A DNA stretch of 64,000 bases. Source: Periplaneta americana. Its lineage: Eukaryota > Arthropoda > Insecta > Blattodea > Blattidae. A program made the position numbers and the translations under genes. The notes beneath the pieces were generated by a model. It ran no database searches. It was not told where the DNA came from and saw nothing but the letters and a program-made list of their open reading frames with translations. The stretch spans positions 155,406 to 219,405 of the forward strand of contig NW_027185520.1 of the NCBI RefSeq assembly GCF_040183065.1, written 5' to 3'. How positions within the stretch are numbered: position 1 is the first letter of the stretch; each line of letters begins with the position of its first letter. Shown in pieces: positions 14,601 through 29,034 of this stretch.

Positions 14601-15390
14601 AATTTCAAAAAATGGTCATTTTGACCTTCCAAAACAGACTTTTCTCTACACAAGGAAAACGAAGGGGCTCAGAGGCCCGCCCTTTTAACTGTAGCATCCC
14701 CGCATCTTCGCCAGTAATCACCGCAAAAATCCGGCAAATCCGCCGCACTTTTTTCTAGCCTTAATTTTTGGGTACCTGAAATATTTCACTCTCTAATTCC
14801 GGAAATAATGGCCATAACGAGGAACGGGATGCGGCACTGTATTCCAACTTGACTTACTTCTTACACGATAGCATCGAATTGGCAATCGCGAACACTTTCT
14901 GATTTTCGAGAAAAAAAGGGGAAGGGTAACCAACCTTCCGCCGACGTTCTGGCGGCCATAACTCCGCAGTACTTGTGGTCACAACAAAGCCGATGAGTGC
15001 GTTGAATACAGCTCGTCGAACTCTATCTCCAGTATAAAGGACAACTCTCTATCCCCCTGCGTTTCGACGGGAGAGGCCGGCAAAATTTCAAAAAATGGTC
15101 ATTTTGACCATCCAAAACAGACTTCTCTCTACACAAGGAAAACGAAGCGGCTCAGAGGCCCGCCCTCTTAACTGTAGCATCCCCGCATCTTAGCCAGTAA
15201 TCACCGCAAAAATCCGGCAAATCCGCCGCACTTTTTTCTAGCCTTAATTTTTGGGTACCTGAAATATTTCAGTCTCTAATTTCGGAAATAATGGCCATAA
15301 CGAGGAACGGGATGCGGCCCTGTATTCCACCTTGACTTACTTCTTACACGATAGCATCGAATTGGCAATCGCGAACACTTTCTCATTTTC
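11610..15390. repeat. Higher-order block, 8 monomers, copy A (3,778 bp)
   Basis: Anchor intervals 486, 461, 483, 486, 460, 459, 460, 483 (11,574 to 15,352) reappear almost unchanged in the next 3,778 bp. Private variants shared with copy B include ccgtcttaac, ccgcagcact, gaggagaggg, gaatggtttaaacc and gaaggggctc. Block edges are approximate because neighbouring monomers are similar. Confidence 0.93.
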
Positions 15391-18300
15391 GAGAAAAAAA
15401 GGGGAAGGGTTTAAACCACCCTTCCGCCGACGTTCTGGGGGCCATAACTCCGCAGTACTTGTGGTCACAACAAAGCCGATGAGTGCGTTGAATACAGCTC
15501 GTCGAACTCTATCTCCAGTATAAAGGACAACTCTCTATCCCCCTGCGTTTCGACGGGAGAGGCCGGCAAAATTTCAAAAAATGGTCATTTTGACCATCCA
15601 AAACAGACTTTTCTCTACACAAGGAAAACGAAGCGGCTCAGAGGCCCGCCGTCTTAACTGTAGCATCCCCGCATCTTCGCCAGTAATCACCGCAAAAATC
15701 CGGCAAATCCGCAGCACTTTTTTCTAGCCTTAATTTTTGGGTACCTGAAATATTTCAGTCTCTAATTCCGGAAATAATGGCCATAACGAGGAACGGGATG
15801 CGGCCCTGTATTCCACCTTGACTTACTTCTTACACGATAGCATCGAATTGGCAATCGCGAACACTTTCTGATATTCACCCTTCCGCCGACGTTCTGGCGG
15901 CCATAACTCCGCAGTACTTGTGGTCACAACAAAAGCCGATGAGTGCGTTGAATACAGCTCGCCGAACTCTATCTCCAGTATAAAGGACAACTTTTTACCC
16001 CCCCTGCGTTTCGAAGGGAGAGGCCGGCAAAATTTCAAAAAATGGTCATTTTGACCTTCCTAAACAGACTTTTCTCTACACAAGGAAAACGAAGCGGCTC
16101 AGAGGCCCGCCCTTTTAACTGTAGCATCCCCGCATCTTCGCCAGTAATCACCGCAAAAATCCGGCAAATCCGCCGTACTTTTTTCTAGCCTTAATTTTTG
16201 GGTACCTGAAATAATTCAGTCTCTAATTCCGGAAATAATGGCTATAACGAGGAGAGGGATGCGGCACTGTATTCCACCTTGACTTACTTCTTACACGATA
16301 GCATCGAAATGGCAATCGCGAACACTTTCTGATTTTCGAGAAAAAAAGGGGAAGGGTAACCAACCTTCCGCCGACGTTCTGGCGGCCATAACTCCGCAGT
16401 ACTTGTGGTCACAACAAAGCCGATGAGTGCGTTGAATACAGCTCGTCGAACTCTATCTCCAGTATAAAGGACAACTCTCTATACCCCTGCGTTTGGACGG
16501 GAAAGGCCGGCAAAATTTCAAAAATGGTCATTTTGACCTTCCAAAACAGACTTTTCTCTACACAAGGAAAACGAAGCGGCTCAGAGGCCCGCCCTTTTAA
16601 CTGTAGCATCCCCGCATCTTCGCCAGTAATCACCGCAAAAATCCGGCAAATCCGCCGCACTTTTTTCTGGCATTAATTTTTGGGTACCTGAAATATTTCA
16701 GTCTCTAATTCCGGAAATAATGGCCATAACGAGGAACGGGATGCGGCCCTGTATTCCACCTTGACTTACTTCTTACACGATAGCATCGAATTGGCAATCG
16801 CGAACACTTTCTGATTTTCGAGAAAAAAAGGGGAATGGTTTAAACCACCCTTCCGCTGACGTTCTGGCGGCCATAACTCCGCAGTACTTGTGGTCACAAC
16901 AAAGCTGATGAGTGCGTTGAATACACAGCTCGCCGAACTCTATCTCCAGTATAAAGGACAAATTTTTACCCCCCTGCGTTTGGACGGGAGAGGCCGGAAA
17001 AATTTCAAAATATGGTCATTTTGACCTTCGAAAACAGACTTTTCTCTACACAAGGAAAACGAAGCGGCTCAGAGGCCCGCCCTTTTAACTGTAGCATCCC
17101 CGCATCTTCGCCAGTAATCACCGCAAAAATCCGGGATATCCGCCCCACTTTTTTCTAGCCTTAATTTTTGGGTACCTGAAATATTTCAGGCTCTAATTCC
17201 GGAAATAATGGCCATAACGAGGAACGGGATGCGGCCCTGTGTTCCACCTTGACTTACTTCTTACACGATAGCATCGAATTGGCAATCGCGAACACTTTCT
17301 GATTTTCACCCTTCCGCCGACGTTCTGGCGGCCATAACTCCGCAGTACTTGTGGTCACAACAAAAGCCGATGAGTGCGTTGAATACAGCTCTTCGAACTC
17401 TATCTCCAGTATAAAGGACAACTCTCTATCCCCCTGCGTTTGGAAGGGAGAGGCCGGCAAAATTTCAAAAAATGGTCATTTTGACCATCCAAAACAGACT
17501 TTTCTCTACACAAGGAAAACGAAGCGGCTCAGAGGCCCGCCCTCTTAACTGTAGCATCCCCGCATCTTCGCCAGTAATCACCGCAAAAATCCGGCAAATC
17601 CGCCGCACTTTTTTCTAGCCTTAATTTTTGGGTACCTGAAATATTTCAGTCTCTAATTCCGGAAATAATGGCCATAACGAGGAACGGGATGCGGCCCTGT
17701 ATTCCACCTTGACTTACTCCTTACACGATAGCATCGAATTGGCAATCGCGAACACTTTCTGATTTTCACCCTTCCGCCGACGTTCTGGCGGCCATAACTC
17801 CGCAGTACTTGTGGTCACAACAAAGCCGATGAGTGCGTTGAATACAGCTCGTCGAACTCTATCTCCAGTATAAAGGACAACTCTCTATCCCCCTGCGTTT
17901 GGACGGGAGAGGCCGGCAAAATTTCAAAAATGGTCATTTTGACCTTCCAAAACAGACTTTTCTCTACGCAAGGAAAACGAAGCGGCTCAGAGGCCCGCCC
18001 TCTTAACTGTAGCATCCCCGCATCTTCGCCAGTAATCACCGCAAAAATCCGGCAAATCCGCCGCACTTTTTTCTAGCCTTAATTTTTGAGTACCTGAAAC
18101 ATTTCAGTCTCTAATTCCGGAAATAATGGCCATAACGAGGAACGGGATGCGGCCCTGTGTTCCACCTTGACTTACTTCTTACACGATAGCATCGAATTGG
18201 CAATCGCGAACACTTTCTGATTTTCACCCTTCCGCCGACGTTCTGGCGGCCATAACTCCGCAGTACTTGTGGTCACAACAAAAGCCGATGGGTGCGTTGA

Positions 18301-19170
18301 ATACAGCTCGCCGAACTCTATCTCCAGTATAAAGGACAACTTTTTACCCCCCTGCGTTTGGAAGGGAGAGGCCGGCAAAATTTCAAAAAATGGTCATTTT
18401 GACCTTCCAAAACAGACTTTTCTCTACACAAGGAAAACGAAGGGGCTCAGAGGCCCGCCCTTTTAACTGTAGCATCCCCGCATCTTCGCCAGTAATCACC
18501 GCAAAAATCCGGCAAATCCGCCGCACTTTTTTCTAGCCTTAATTTTTGGGTACCTGAAATATTTCACTCTCTAATTCCGGAAATAATGGCCATAACGAGG
18601 AACGGGATGCGGCACTGTATTCCAACTTGACTTACTTCTTACACGATAGCATCGAATTGGCAATCGCGAACACTTTCTGATTTTCGAGAAAAAAAGGGGA
18701 AGGGTAACCAACCTTCCGCCGACGTTCTGGCGGCCATAACTCCGCAGTACTTGTGGTCACAACAAAGCCGATGAGTGCGTTGAATACAGCTCGTCGAACT
18801 CTATCTCCAGTATAAAGGACAACTCTCTATCCCCCTGCGTTTCGACGGGAGAGGCCGGCAAAATTTCAAAAAATGGTCATTTTGACCATCCAAAACAGAC
18901 TTCTCTCTACACAAGGAAAACGAAGCGGCTCAGAGGCCCGCCCTCTTAACTGTAGCATCCCCGCATCTTAGCCAGTAATCACCGCAAAAATCCGGCAAAT
19001 CCGCCGCACTTTTTTCTAGCCTTAATTTTTGGGTACCTGAAATATTTCAGTCTCTAATTTCGGAAATAATGGCCATAACGAGGAACGGGATGCGGCCCTG
19101 TATTCCACCTTGACTTACTTCTTACACGATAGCATCGAATTGGCAATCGCGAACACTTTCTCATTTTCGA
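15390..19170. repeat. Higher-order block, 8 monomers, copy B (3,778 bp)
   Basis: This is a direct tandem copy of the preceding block. Intervals are 486, 461, 482, 488, 460, 458, 460, 483 (15,352 to 19,130). It differs by a few changes: one A lost in the A-run near 16,522, a 2-bp insertion giving atacacagc near 16,924, and acaagg where copy A has acgagg near 13,272. The near identity implies a recent duplication or strong homogenisation. Confidence 0.93.
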
Positions 19171-22100
19171 GAAAAAAAGGGGAAGGGTTTAAACCTCCCT
19201 TCCGCCGACGTTCTGGCGGCCATAACTCCGCAGTACTTGTGGTCACATCAAAGCCGATGAGTGCGTTGAATACAGCTCGTCGAACTCTATCTCCAGTATA
19301 AAGGACAACTCTCTATCCCGCTGCGTTTGGACGGGAGAGGCCGGCAAAATTTCAAAAAAATGGGCATTTTGACCATCCAAAACAGACTTTTCTCCACACA
19401 AGGAAAACGAAGCGCCTCAGAGGCCCGCCCTTTTAACTGTAGCATCCCCGCATCTTCGCCAGTAATCACCGCAAAAATCCGGCAAATCCGCCGCACTTTT
19501 TCCTAGCCTTAATTTTTGGGTACCTGAAATATTTCAGTCTCTAATTCCGGAAATAATGGCCATAACGAGGAACGGGATGCGGCCCTGTATTCCACCTTGA
19601 CTTACTTCTTACACTATAGCATCGAATTGGCAATCGCGAACACTTTCTAATTTTCGAGATAAAAAAGGGGAAGGGTTTAAACCACCCTTCCGCCGACGTT
19701 CTGGCGGCCATAACTCCGCAGTACTTGTGGTCACAACAAAGCCGATGAGTGCGTTGAATACAGCTCGTCGAACTCTATCTCCAGTATAAAGGACAACTCT
19801 CTATCCCCCTGCGTTTGGACGGGAGAGGCCGGCAAATTTCAAAAAATGATCATTTTGACCTTCGAAAACAGACTTTTCTCTACACAAGGAAAACGAAGCG
19901 GCTCAGAGGCCCGCCCTTTTAACTGTAGCATCCCCGCATCTTCGCCAGTAATCACCGCAAAAATCCGGCAAATCCGCCGCACTTTTTTCTAGCCTTAATT
20001 TTTGGGTACCTGAAACATTTCAGTCTCTAATTCCGGAAATAATGGCCATAACGAGGAACGGGATGCGGCCCTGTATTCCACCTTGACTTACTTCTTACAC
20101 GATAGCATCGAATTGGCAATCGCGAACACTTTCTGATTTTCACCCTTCCGCCGACGTTCTGGCGGCCATAACTCCGCAGTACTTGTGGTCACAACAAAGC
20201 CGATGAGTTCGTTGAATACAGCTCGCCGAACTCTATCTCCAGTATAAAGGACAACTTTTTACCCCCCTGCGTTTGGAAGGGAGAGGCCGGCAAAATTTAA
20301 AAAAATGGTCATTTTGACCTTCCAAAACAGACTTTTCTCTACACAAGGAAAACGAAGCGGCTCAGAGGCCCACCCTTTTAACTGTAGCATCCCCGCATCT
20401 TCGCCAGTAATCACCGCAAAAATCCGGCAAATCTGCCGCACTTTTTTCTAGCCTTAATTTTTGGGTACCTGAAATATTTCAGTCTCTAATTCCGGAAATA
20501 ATGGCCATAACGAGGAACGGGATGCGGCCCTGTATTCCACCTTGACTTACTTCTTACACGATAGCATCGAATTCGCAATCGCGAACACTTTCTGATTTTC
20601 GAGATAAAAAGGGGAAGGGATCAAACCACCCTTCCGCCGCCGTTCTGGCGGCCATAACTCCGCAGTACTTGTGGTCACAACAAAGCCGATGAATGCGTTG
20701 AATACAGCTCGTCGAACTCTATCTCCAGTATAAAGGACAACTCTCTATCCCCCTGCGTTTGGACGGGAGATGCTGGCAAAATTAAAAAAAAAATGGTCAT
20801 TTTGACCATCCAAAACAGACTTTTCTCCACACAAGGAAAACGAAGGGGCTCAGAGGCCCGCCCTTTTAACTGTAGCATCCCCGCATCTTCGCCAGTAATC
20901 ACCGCAAAAATCCGGCAATTCCGCCGTACTTTTTCCTAGCCTTAATTTTTGGGTACCTGAAATATTTCAGTCTCTAATTCCGGAAATAATGGCCATAACG
21001 AGGAACGGGATGCGGCCCTGTATTCCACCTTGACTTACTTCTTACACGATAGCATCGAATTGGCAATCGCGAACACTTTCTGATTTTCGAGAAAAAAAGG
21101 GGAAGGGTTTAAACCTCCCTTCCGCCGACGTTCTGGCGGCCATAACTCCGCAGTACTTGCGGTCACAACAAAGCCGATGAGTGCGTTGAATACAGCTCGT
21201 CGAACTCTATCTCCAGTATAAAGGACAACTCTCTATCCCCCTGCGTTTGGACGGGAGAGGCCGGCAAAATTTCAAAAATGGTCATTTTGACCTTCCAAAA
21301 CAGACTTTTCTCTACACAAGGAAAACGAAGCGGCTCAGAGGCCCGCCCTTTTAACTGTAGTATCCCCGCATCTTCGCCAGTAATCACCGCAAAAATCCGG
21401 CAAATCCGCCGCACTTTTTTCTAGCCTTAATTTTTGGGTACCTGAAATATTTCAGTCTCTAATTCCGGAAATAATGGCCATAACGAGGAACGGGATGCGG
21501 CCCTGTATTCCACCTTGACTTACTTCTTACACGATAGCATCGAATTGGCAATCGCGAACACTTTTTGATTTTCACCCTTCCGCCGACGTTCTGGCGGCCA
21601 TAACTCCGCAGTACTTGTGGTCACAACAAAGCCGATGAGTGCGTTGAATACAGCTCGCCGAACTCTATCTCCAGTATAAAGGACAACTTTTTACCCCCCT
21701 GCGTTTGGAAGGGAGAGGCCGGCAAAATTTCAAAAAATGGTCATTTTGACCTTCCAAAACAGACTTTTCTCTACACAAGGAAAACGAAGCGGCTCAGAGG
21801 CCCGCCCTTTTAACTGTAGCATCCCCGCATCTTCGCCAGTAATCACCGCAAAAATCCGGCAAATCCGCCGCACTTTTTTCTAGCCTTAATTTTTGGGTAC
21901 CTGAAATATTTCAGTCTCTAATTCCGGAAATAATGGCCATAACGAGGAACGGGATGCGGCCCTGTATTCCACCTTGACTTACTTCTTACACGATAGCATC
22001 GAATTGGCAATCGCGAACACTTAATGATTTTCGAGAAAAAAAGGGGAAGGGTTTAACCTCCCTTCCGCCGTCGTTCTGGCGGCCATAACTCCGCAGTACT

Positions 22101-23335
22101 TGTGGTCACAACAAAGCCGATGAGTGCGTTGAATACAGCTCGTCGAACTCTATCTCCAGTATAAAGGACAAATCTATATCCCCCTGCGTTTGGACGGGAG
22201 AGGCCGGCAAAATTTCAAAAAATGGTCATTTTGACCTTCCAAAACAGACTTTTCTCTACACAAGGAAAACGAAGCGGCTCAGAGGCCCGCCCTTTTAACT
22301 GTAGCATCCCCGCATCTTCGCCAGTAATCAGCGCAAAAATCCGGCAAATCTGCCGCACTTTTTTCTAGCCTTAATTTTTGGGTACCTGAAATATTTCAGT
22401 CTCTAATTCCGTAAATAATCGCCATAACGAGGAACGGGATGCGGCCCTGTATTCCACCTTGACTTACTTCTTACACGATAGCATCGAATTGGCAATCGCG
22501 AACACTTTCTGATATTCACCCTTCCGCCGACGTTCTGGCGGCCATAACTCCGCAGTACTTGTGGTCACAACAAAGCCGATGAGTGCGTTGAATACAGCTC
22601 GCCGAACTCTATCTCCAGTATAAAGGACAACTTTTTACCCCCCCTGCGTTTGGACGGGAGAGGCCGGCAAAATTTCAAAAAATGGTCATTTTGACCTTCC
22701 AAAACAGACTTTTCTCTACACAAGGAAAACGAAGCGGCTCAGAGGCCCGCCCTTTTAACTGTAGCATCCCCGCATCTTCGCCAGTAATCACCGCAAAAAT
22801 CCGGCAAATCCGCCGCACTTTTTTCTAGCCTTAATTTTTGGGTACCTGAAATATTTCAGTCTCTAATTCCGGAAATAATGGCCATAACGAGGAACGGGAT
22901 GCGGCCCTGTATTCCACCTTGACTTACTTCTTAGACGATAGCATCGAATTGGCAATCGCGAACACTTTCTGATTTTCGAGATAAAAAGGGGAAGGGTTTA
23001 AACCACCCTTCCGCCGACGTTCTGGCGGCCATAACTCCGCAGTACTTGTGGTCACAACAAAGCCGATGAGTGCGTTGAATACAGCTCGCCGAACTCTATC
23101 TCCAGTATAAAGGACAACTTTTTACCCCCCTGCGTTTGGAAGGGAGAGGCCGGCAAAATTTCAAAAAATGGTCATTTTGACCTTCCAAAACAGACTTTTC
23201 TCTACACAAGGAAAACGAAGCGGCTCAGAGGCCCACCCTTTTAACTGTAGCATCCCCGCATCTTCGCCAGTAATCACCGCAAAAATCCGGCAAATCTGCC
23301 GCACTTTTTTCTAGCCTTAATTTTTGGGTACCTGA
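17640..23335. repeat. Higher-order block, 12 monomers, copy 1 (about 5.70 kb)
   Basis: Twelve anchor intervals from 17,729 to 23,425 match the next twelve almost exactly. Marker variants shared with copy 2 are tactccttac, gcgcctcagagg, acactatagc, gaattcgcaatc, gatgctggc, tacttgcggtc, cacttaatg, cagcgcaaa and ttagacgata. It overlaps the right end of the 8-monomer copy B, so the two amplifications are nested. Confidence 0.93.
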
Positions 23336-26300
23336 AATATTTCAGTCTCTAATTCCGGAAATAATGGCCATAACGAGGAACGGGATGCGGCCCTGTATTC
23401 CACCTTGACTTACTCCTTACACGATAGCATCGAATTGGCAATCGCGAACACTTTCTGATTTTCACCCTTCCGCCGACGTTCTGGCGGCCATAACTCCGCA
23501 GTACTTGTGGTCACAACAAAGCCGATGAGTGCGTTGAATACAGCTCGTCGAACTCTATCTCCAGTATAAAGGACAACTCTCTATCCCCCTGCGTTTGGAC
23601 GGGAGAGGCCGGCAAAATTTCAAAAAATGGTCATTTTGACCTTCCAAAACAGACTTTTCTCTACGCAAGGAAAACGAAGCGGCTCAGAGGCCCGCCCTCT
23701 TAACTGTAGCATCCCCGCATCTTCGCCAGTAATCACCGCAAAAATCCGGCAAATCCGCCGCACTTTTTTCTAGCCTTAATTTTTGAGTACCTGAAACATT
23801 TCAGTCTCTAATTCCGGAAATAATGGCCATAACGAGGAACGGGATGCGGCCCTGTGTTCCACCTTGACTTACTTCTTACACGATAGCATCGAATTGGCAA
23901 TCGCGAACACTTTCTGATTTTCACCCTTCCGCCGACGTTCTGGCGGCCATAACTCCGCAGTACTTGTGGTCACAACAAAAGCCGATGGGTGCGTAGAATA
24001 CAGCTCGCCGAACTCTATCTCCAGTATAAAGGACAACTTTTTACCCCCCTGCGTTTGGAAGGGAGAGGCCGGCAAAATTTCAAAAAATGGTCATTTTGAC
24101 CTTCCAAAACAGACTTTTCTCTACACAAGGAAAACGAAGGGGCTCAGAGGCCCGCCCTTTTAACTGTAGCATCCCCGCATCTTCGCCAGTAATCACCGCA
24201 AAAATCCGGCAAATCCGCCGCACTTTTTTCTAGCCTTAATTTTTGGGTACCTGAAATATTTCACTCTCTAATTCCGGAAATAATGGCCATAACGAGGAAC
24301 GGGATGCGGCACTGTATTCCAACTTGACTTACTTCTTACACGATAGCATCGAATTGGCAATCGCGAACACTTTCTGATTTTCGAGAAAAAAAGGGGAAGG
24401 GTAACCAACCTTCCGCCGACGTTCTGGCGGCCATAACTCCGCAGTACTTGTGGTCACAACAAAGCCGATGAGTGCGTTGAATACAGCTCGTCGAACTCTA
24501 TCTCCAGTATAAAGGACAACTCTCTATCCCCCTGCGTTTCGACGGGAGAGGCCGGCAAAATTTCAAAAAATGGTCATTTTGACCATCCAAAACAGACTTC
24601 TCTCTACACAAGGAAAACGAAGCGGCTCAGAGGCCCGCCCTCTTAACTGTAGCATCCCCGCATCTTAGCCAGTAATCACCGCAAAAATCCGGCAAATCCG
24701 CCGCACTTTTTTCTAGCCTTAATTTTTGGGTACCTGAAATATTTCAGTCTCTAATTTCGGAAATAATGGCCATAACGAGGAACGGGATGCGGCCCTGTAT
24801 TCCACCTTGACTTACTTCTTACACGATAGCATCGAATTGGCAATCGCGAACACTTTCTCATTTTCGAGAAAAAAAGGGGAAGGGTTTAAACCTCCCTTCC
24901 GCCGACGTTCTGGCGGCCATAACTCCGCAGTACTTGTGGTCACATCAAAGCCGATGAGTGCGTTGAATACAGCTCGTCGAACTCTATCTCCAGTATAAAG
25001 GACAACTCTCTATCCCGCTGCGTTTGGACGGGAGAGGCCGGCAAAATTTCAAAAAAATGGTCATTTTGACCATCCAAAACAGACTTTTCTCCACACAAGG
25101 AAAACGAAGCGCCTCAGAGGCCCGCCCTTTTAACTGTAGCATCCCCGCATCTTCGCCAGTAATCACCGCAAAAATCCGGCAAATCCGCCGCACTTTTTCC
25201 TAGCCTTAATTTTTGGGTACCTGAAATATTTCAGTCTCTAATTCCGGAAATAATGGCCATAACGAGGAACGGGATGCGGCCCTGTATTCCACCTTGACTT
25301 ACTTCTTACACTATAGCATCGAATTGGCAATCGCGAACACTTTCTAATTTTCGAGATAAAAAAGGGGAAGGGTTTAAACCACCCTTCCGCCGACGTTCTG
25401 GCGGCCATAACTCCGCAGTACTTGTGGTCACAACAAAGCCGATGAGTGCGTTGAATACAGCTCGTCGAACTCTATCTCCAGTATAAAGGACAACTCTCTA
25501 TCCCCCTGCGTTTGGACGGGAGAGGCCGGCAAAATTTCAAAAAATGATCATTTTGACCTTCGAAAACAGACTTTTCTCTACACAAGGAAAACGAAGCGGC
25601 TCAGAGGCCCGCCCTTTTAACTGTAGCATCCCCGCATCTTCGCCAGTAATCACCGCAAAAATCCGGCAAATCCGCCGCACTTTTTTCTAGCCTTAATTTT
25701 TGGGTACCTGAAACATTTCAGTCTCTAATTCCGGAAATAATGGCCATAACGAGGAACGGGATGCGGCCCTGTATTCCACCTTGACTTACTTCTTACACGA
25801 TAGCATCGAATTGGCAATCGCGAACACTTTCTGATTTTCACCCTTCCGCCGACGTTCTGGCGGCCATAACTCCGCAGTACTTGTGGTCACAACAAAGCCG
25901 ATGAGTGCGTTGAATACAGCTCGCCGAACTCTATCTCCAGTATAAAGGACAACTTTTTACCCCCCTGCGTTTGGAAGGGAGAGGCCGGCAAAATTTCAAA
26001 AAATGGTCATTTTGACCTTCCAAAACAGACTTTTCTCTACACAAGGAAAACGAAGCGGCTCAGAGGCCCACCCTTTTAACTGTAGCATCCCCGCATCTTC
26101 GCCAGTAATCACCGCAAAAATCCGGCAAATCTGCCGCACTTTTTTCTAGCCTTAATTTTTGGGTACCTGAAATATTTCAGTCTCTAATTCCGGAAATAAT
26201 GGCCATAACGAGGAACGGGATGCGGCCCTGTATTCCACCTTGACTTACTTCTTACACGATAGCATCGAATTCGCAATCGCGAACACTTTATGATTTTCGA

Positions 26301-29034
26301 GATAAAAAGGGGAAGGGATCAAACCACCCTTCCGCCGCCGTTCTGGCGGCCATAACTCCGCAGTACTTGTGGTCACAACAAAGCCGATGAATGCGTTGAA
26401 TACAGCTCGTCGAACTCTATCTCCAGTATAAAGGACAACTCTCTATCCCCCTGCGTTTGGACGGGAGATGCTGGCAAAATTAAAAAAAAAATGGTCATTT
26501 TGACCATCCAAAACAGACTTTTCTCCACACAAGGAAAACGAAGGGGCTCAGAGGCCCGCCCTTTTAACTGTAGCATCCCCGCATCTTCGCCAGTAATCAC
26601 CGCAAAAATCCGGCAAATCCGCCGTACTCTTTCCTAGCCTTAATTTTTGGGTACCTGAAATATTTCAGTCTCTAATTCCGGAAATAATGGCCATAACGAG
26701 GAACGGGATGCGGCCCTGTATTCCACCTTGACTTACTTCTTACACGATAGCATCGAATTGGCAATCGCGAACACTTTCTGATTTTCGAGAAAAAAAGGGG
26801 AAGGGTTTAAACCTCCCTTCCGCCGACGTTCTGGCGGCCATAACTCCGCAGTACTTGCGGTCACAACAAAGCCGATGAGTGCGTTGAATACAGCTCGTCG
26901 AACTCTATCTCCAGTATAAAGGACAACTCTCTATCCCCCTGCGTTTGGACGGGAGAGGCCGGCAAAATTTCAAAAAATGGTCATTTTGACCTTCCAAAAC
27001 AGACTTTTCTCTACACAAGGAAAACGAAGCGGCTCAGAGGCCCGCCCTTTTAACTGTAGTATCCCCGCATCTTCGCCAGTAATCACCGCAAAAATCCGGC
27101 AAATCCGCCGCACTTTTTTCTAGCCTTAATTTTTGGGTACCTGAAATATTTCAGTCTCTAATTCCGGAAATAATGGCCATAACGAGGAACGGGATGCGGC
27201 CCTGTATTCCACCTTGACTTACTTCTTACACGATAGCATCGAATTGGCAATCGCGAACACTTTTTGATTTTCACCCTTCCGCCGACGTTCTGGCGGCCAT
27301 AACTCCGCAGTACTTGTGGTCACAACAAAGCCGATGAGTGCGTTGAATACAGCTCGCCGAACTCTATCTCCAGTATAAAGGACAACTTTTTACCCCCCTG
27401 CGTTTGGAAGGGAGAGGCCGGCAAAATTTCAAAAAATGGTCATTTTGACCTTCCAAAACAGACTTTTCTCTACACAAGGAAAACGAAGCGGCTCAGAGGC
27501 CCGCCCTTTTAACTGTAGCATCCCCGCATCTTCGCCAGTAATCACCGCAAAAATCCGGCAAATCCGCCGCACTTTTTTCTAGCCTTAATTTTTGGGTACC
27601 TGAAATATTTCAGTCTCTAATTCCGGAAATAATGGCCATAACGAGGAACGGGATGCGGCCCTGTATTCCACCTTGACTTACTTCTTACACGATAGCATCG
27701 AATTGGCAATCGCGAACACTTAATGATTTTCGAGAAAAAAAGGGGAAGGGTTTAACCTCCCTTCCGCCGTCGTTCTGGCGGCCATAACTCCGCAGTACTT
27801 GTGGTCACAACAAAGCCGATGAGTGCGTTGAATACAGCTCGTCGAACTCTATCTCCAGTATAAAGGACAAATCTATATCCCCCTGCGTTTGGACGGGAGA
27901 GGCCGGCAAAATTTCAAAAAATGGTCATTTTGACCTTCCAAAACAGACTTTTCTCTACACAAGGAAAACGAAGCGGCTCAGAGGCCCGCCCTTTTAACTG
28001 TAGCATCCCCGCATCTTCGCCAGTAATCAGCGCAAAAATCCGGCAAATCTGCCGCACTTTTTTCTAGCCTTAATTTTTGGGTACCTGAAATATTTCAGTC
28101 TCTAATTCCGTAAATAATCGCCATAACGAGGAACGGGATGCGGCCCTGTATTCCACCTTGACTTACTTCTTACACGATAGCATCGAATTGGCAATCGCGA
28201 ACACTTTCTGATATTCACCCTTCCGCCGACGTTCTGGCGGCCATAACTCCGCAGTACTTGTGGTCACAACAAAGCCGATGAGTGCGTTGAATACAGCTCG
28301 CCGAACTCTATCTCCAGTATAAAGGACAACTTTTTACCCCCCCTGCGTTTGGACGGGAGAGGCCGGCAAAATTTCAAAAAATGGTCATTTTGACCTTCCA
28401 AAACAGACTTTTCTCTACACAAGGAAAACGAAGCGGCTCAGAGGCCCGCCCTTTTAACTGTAGCATCCCCGCATCTTCGCCAGTAATCACCGCAAAAATC
28501 CGGCAAATCCGCCGCACTTTTTTCTAGCCTTAATTTTTGGGTACCTGAAATATTTCAGTCTCTAATTCCGGAAATAATGGCCATAACGAGGAACGGGATG
28601 CGGCCCTGTATTCCACCTTGACTTACTTCTTAGACGATAGCATCGAATTGGCAATCGCGAACACTTTCTGATTTTCGAGATAAAAAGGGGAAGGGTTTAA
28701 ACCACCCTTCCGCCGACGTTCTGGCGGCCATAACTCCGCAGTACTTGTGGTCACAACAAAGCCGATGAGTGCGTTGAATACAGCTCGCCGAACTCTATCT
28801 CCAGTATAAAGGACAACTTTTTACCCCCCTGCGTTTGGAAGGGAGAGGCCGGCAAAATTTCAAAAAATGGTCATTTTGACCTTCCAAAACAGACTTTTCT
28901 CTACACAAGGAAAACGAAGCGGCTCAGAGGCCCACCCTTTTAACTGTAGCATCCCCGCATCTTCGCCAGTAATCACCGCAAAAATCCGGCAAATCTGCCG
29001 CACTTTTTTCTAGCCTTAATTTTTGGGTACCTGA
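23336..29034. repeat. Higher-order block, 12 monomers, copy 2 (about 5.70 kb)
   Basis: This is a direct tandem copy of the preceding block (anchors 23,425 to 29,124, a total of 5,699 bp). Differences from copy 1 include gagtgcg for gagttcg near 25,905 and six rather than five A in the A-run near 26,973. The copy ends before about 29,110, where the tactcc marker expected from copy 1 is absent. Confidence 0.92.
25840..28703. repeat. Higher-order block, 6 monomers, copy 1 (2,864 bp)
   Basis: This block lies inside copy 2 of the 12-monomer block and is repeated directly downstream. Intervals 488, 486, 459, 485, 460 (from 26,260) recur from 29,124. Shared markers are gaattcgcaatc, gatgctggc, tacttgcggtc, cacttaatg and acaaatctatatcc. 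Confidence 0.9.
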
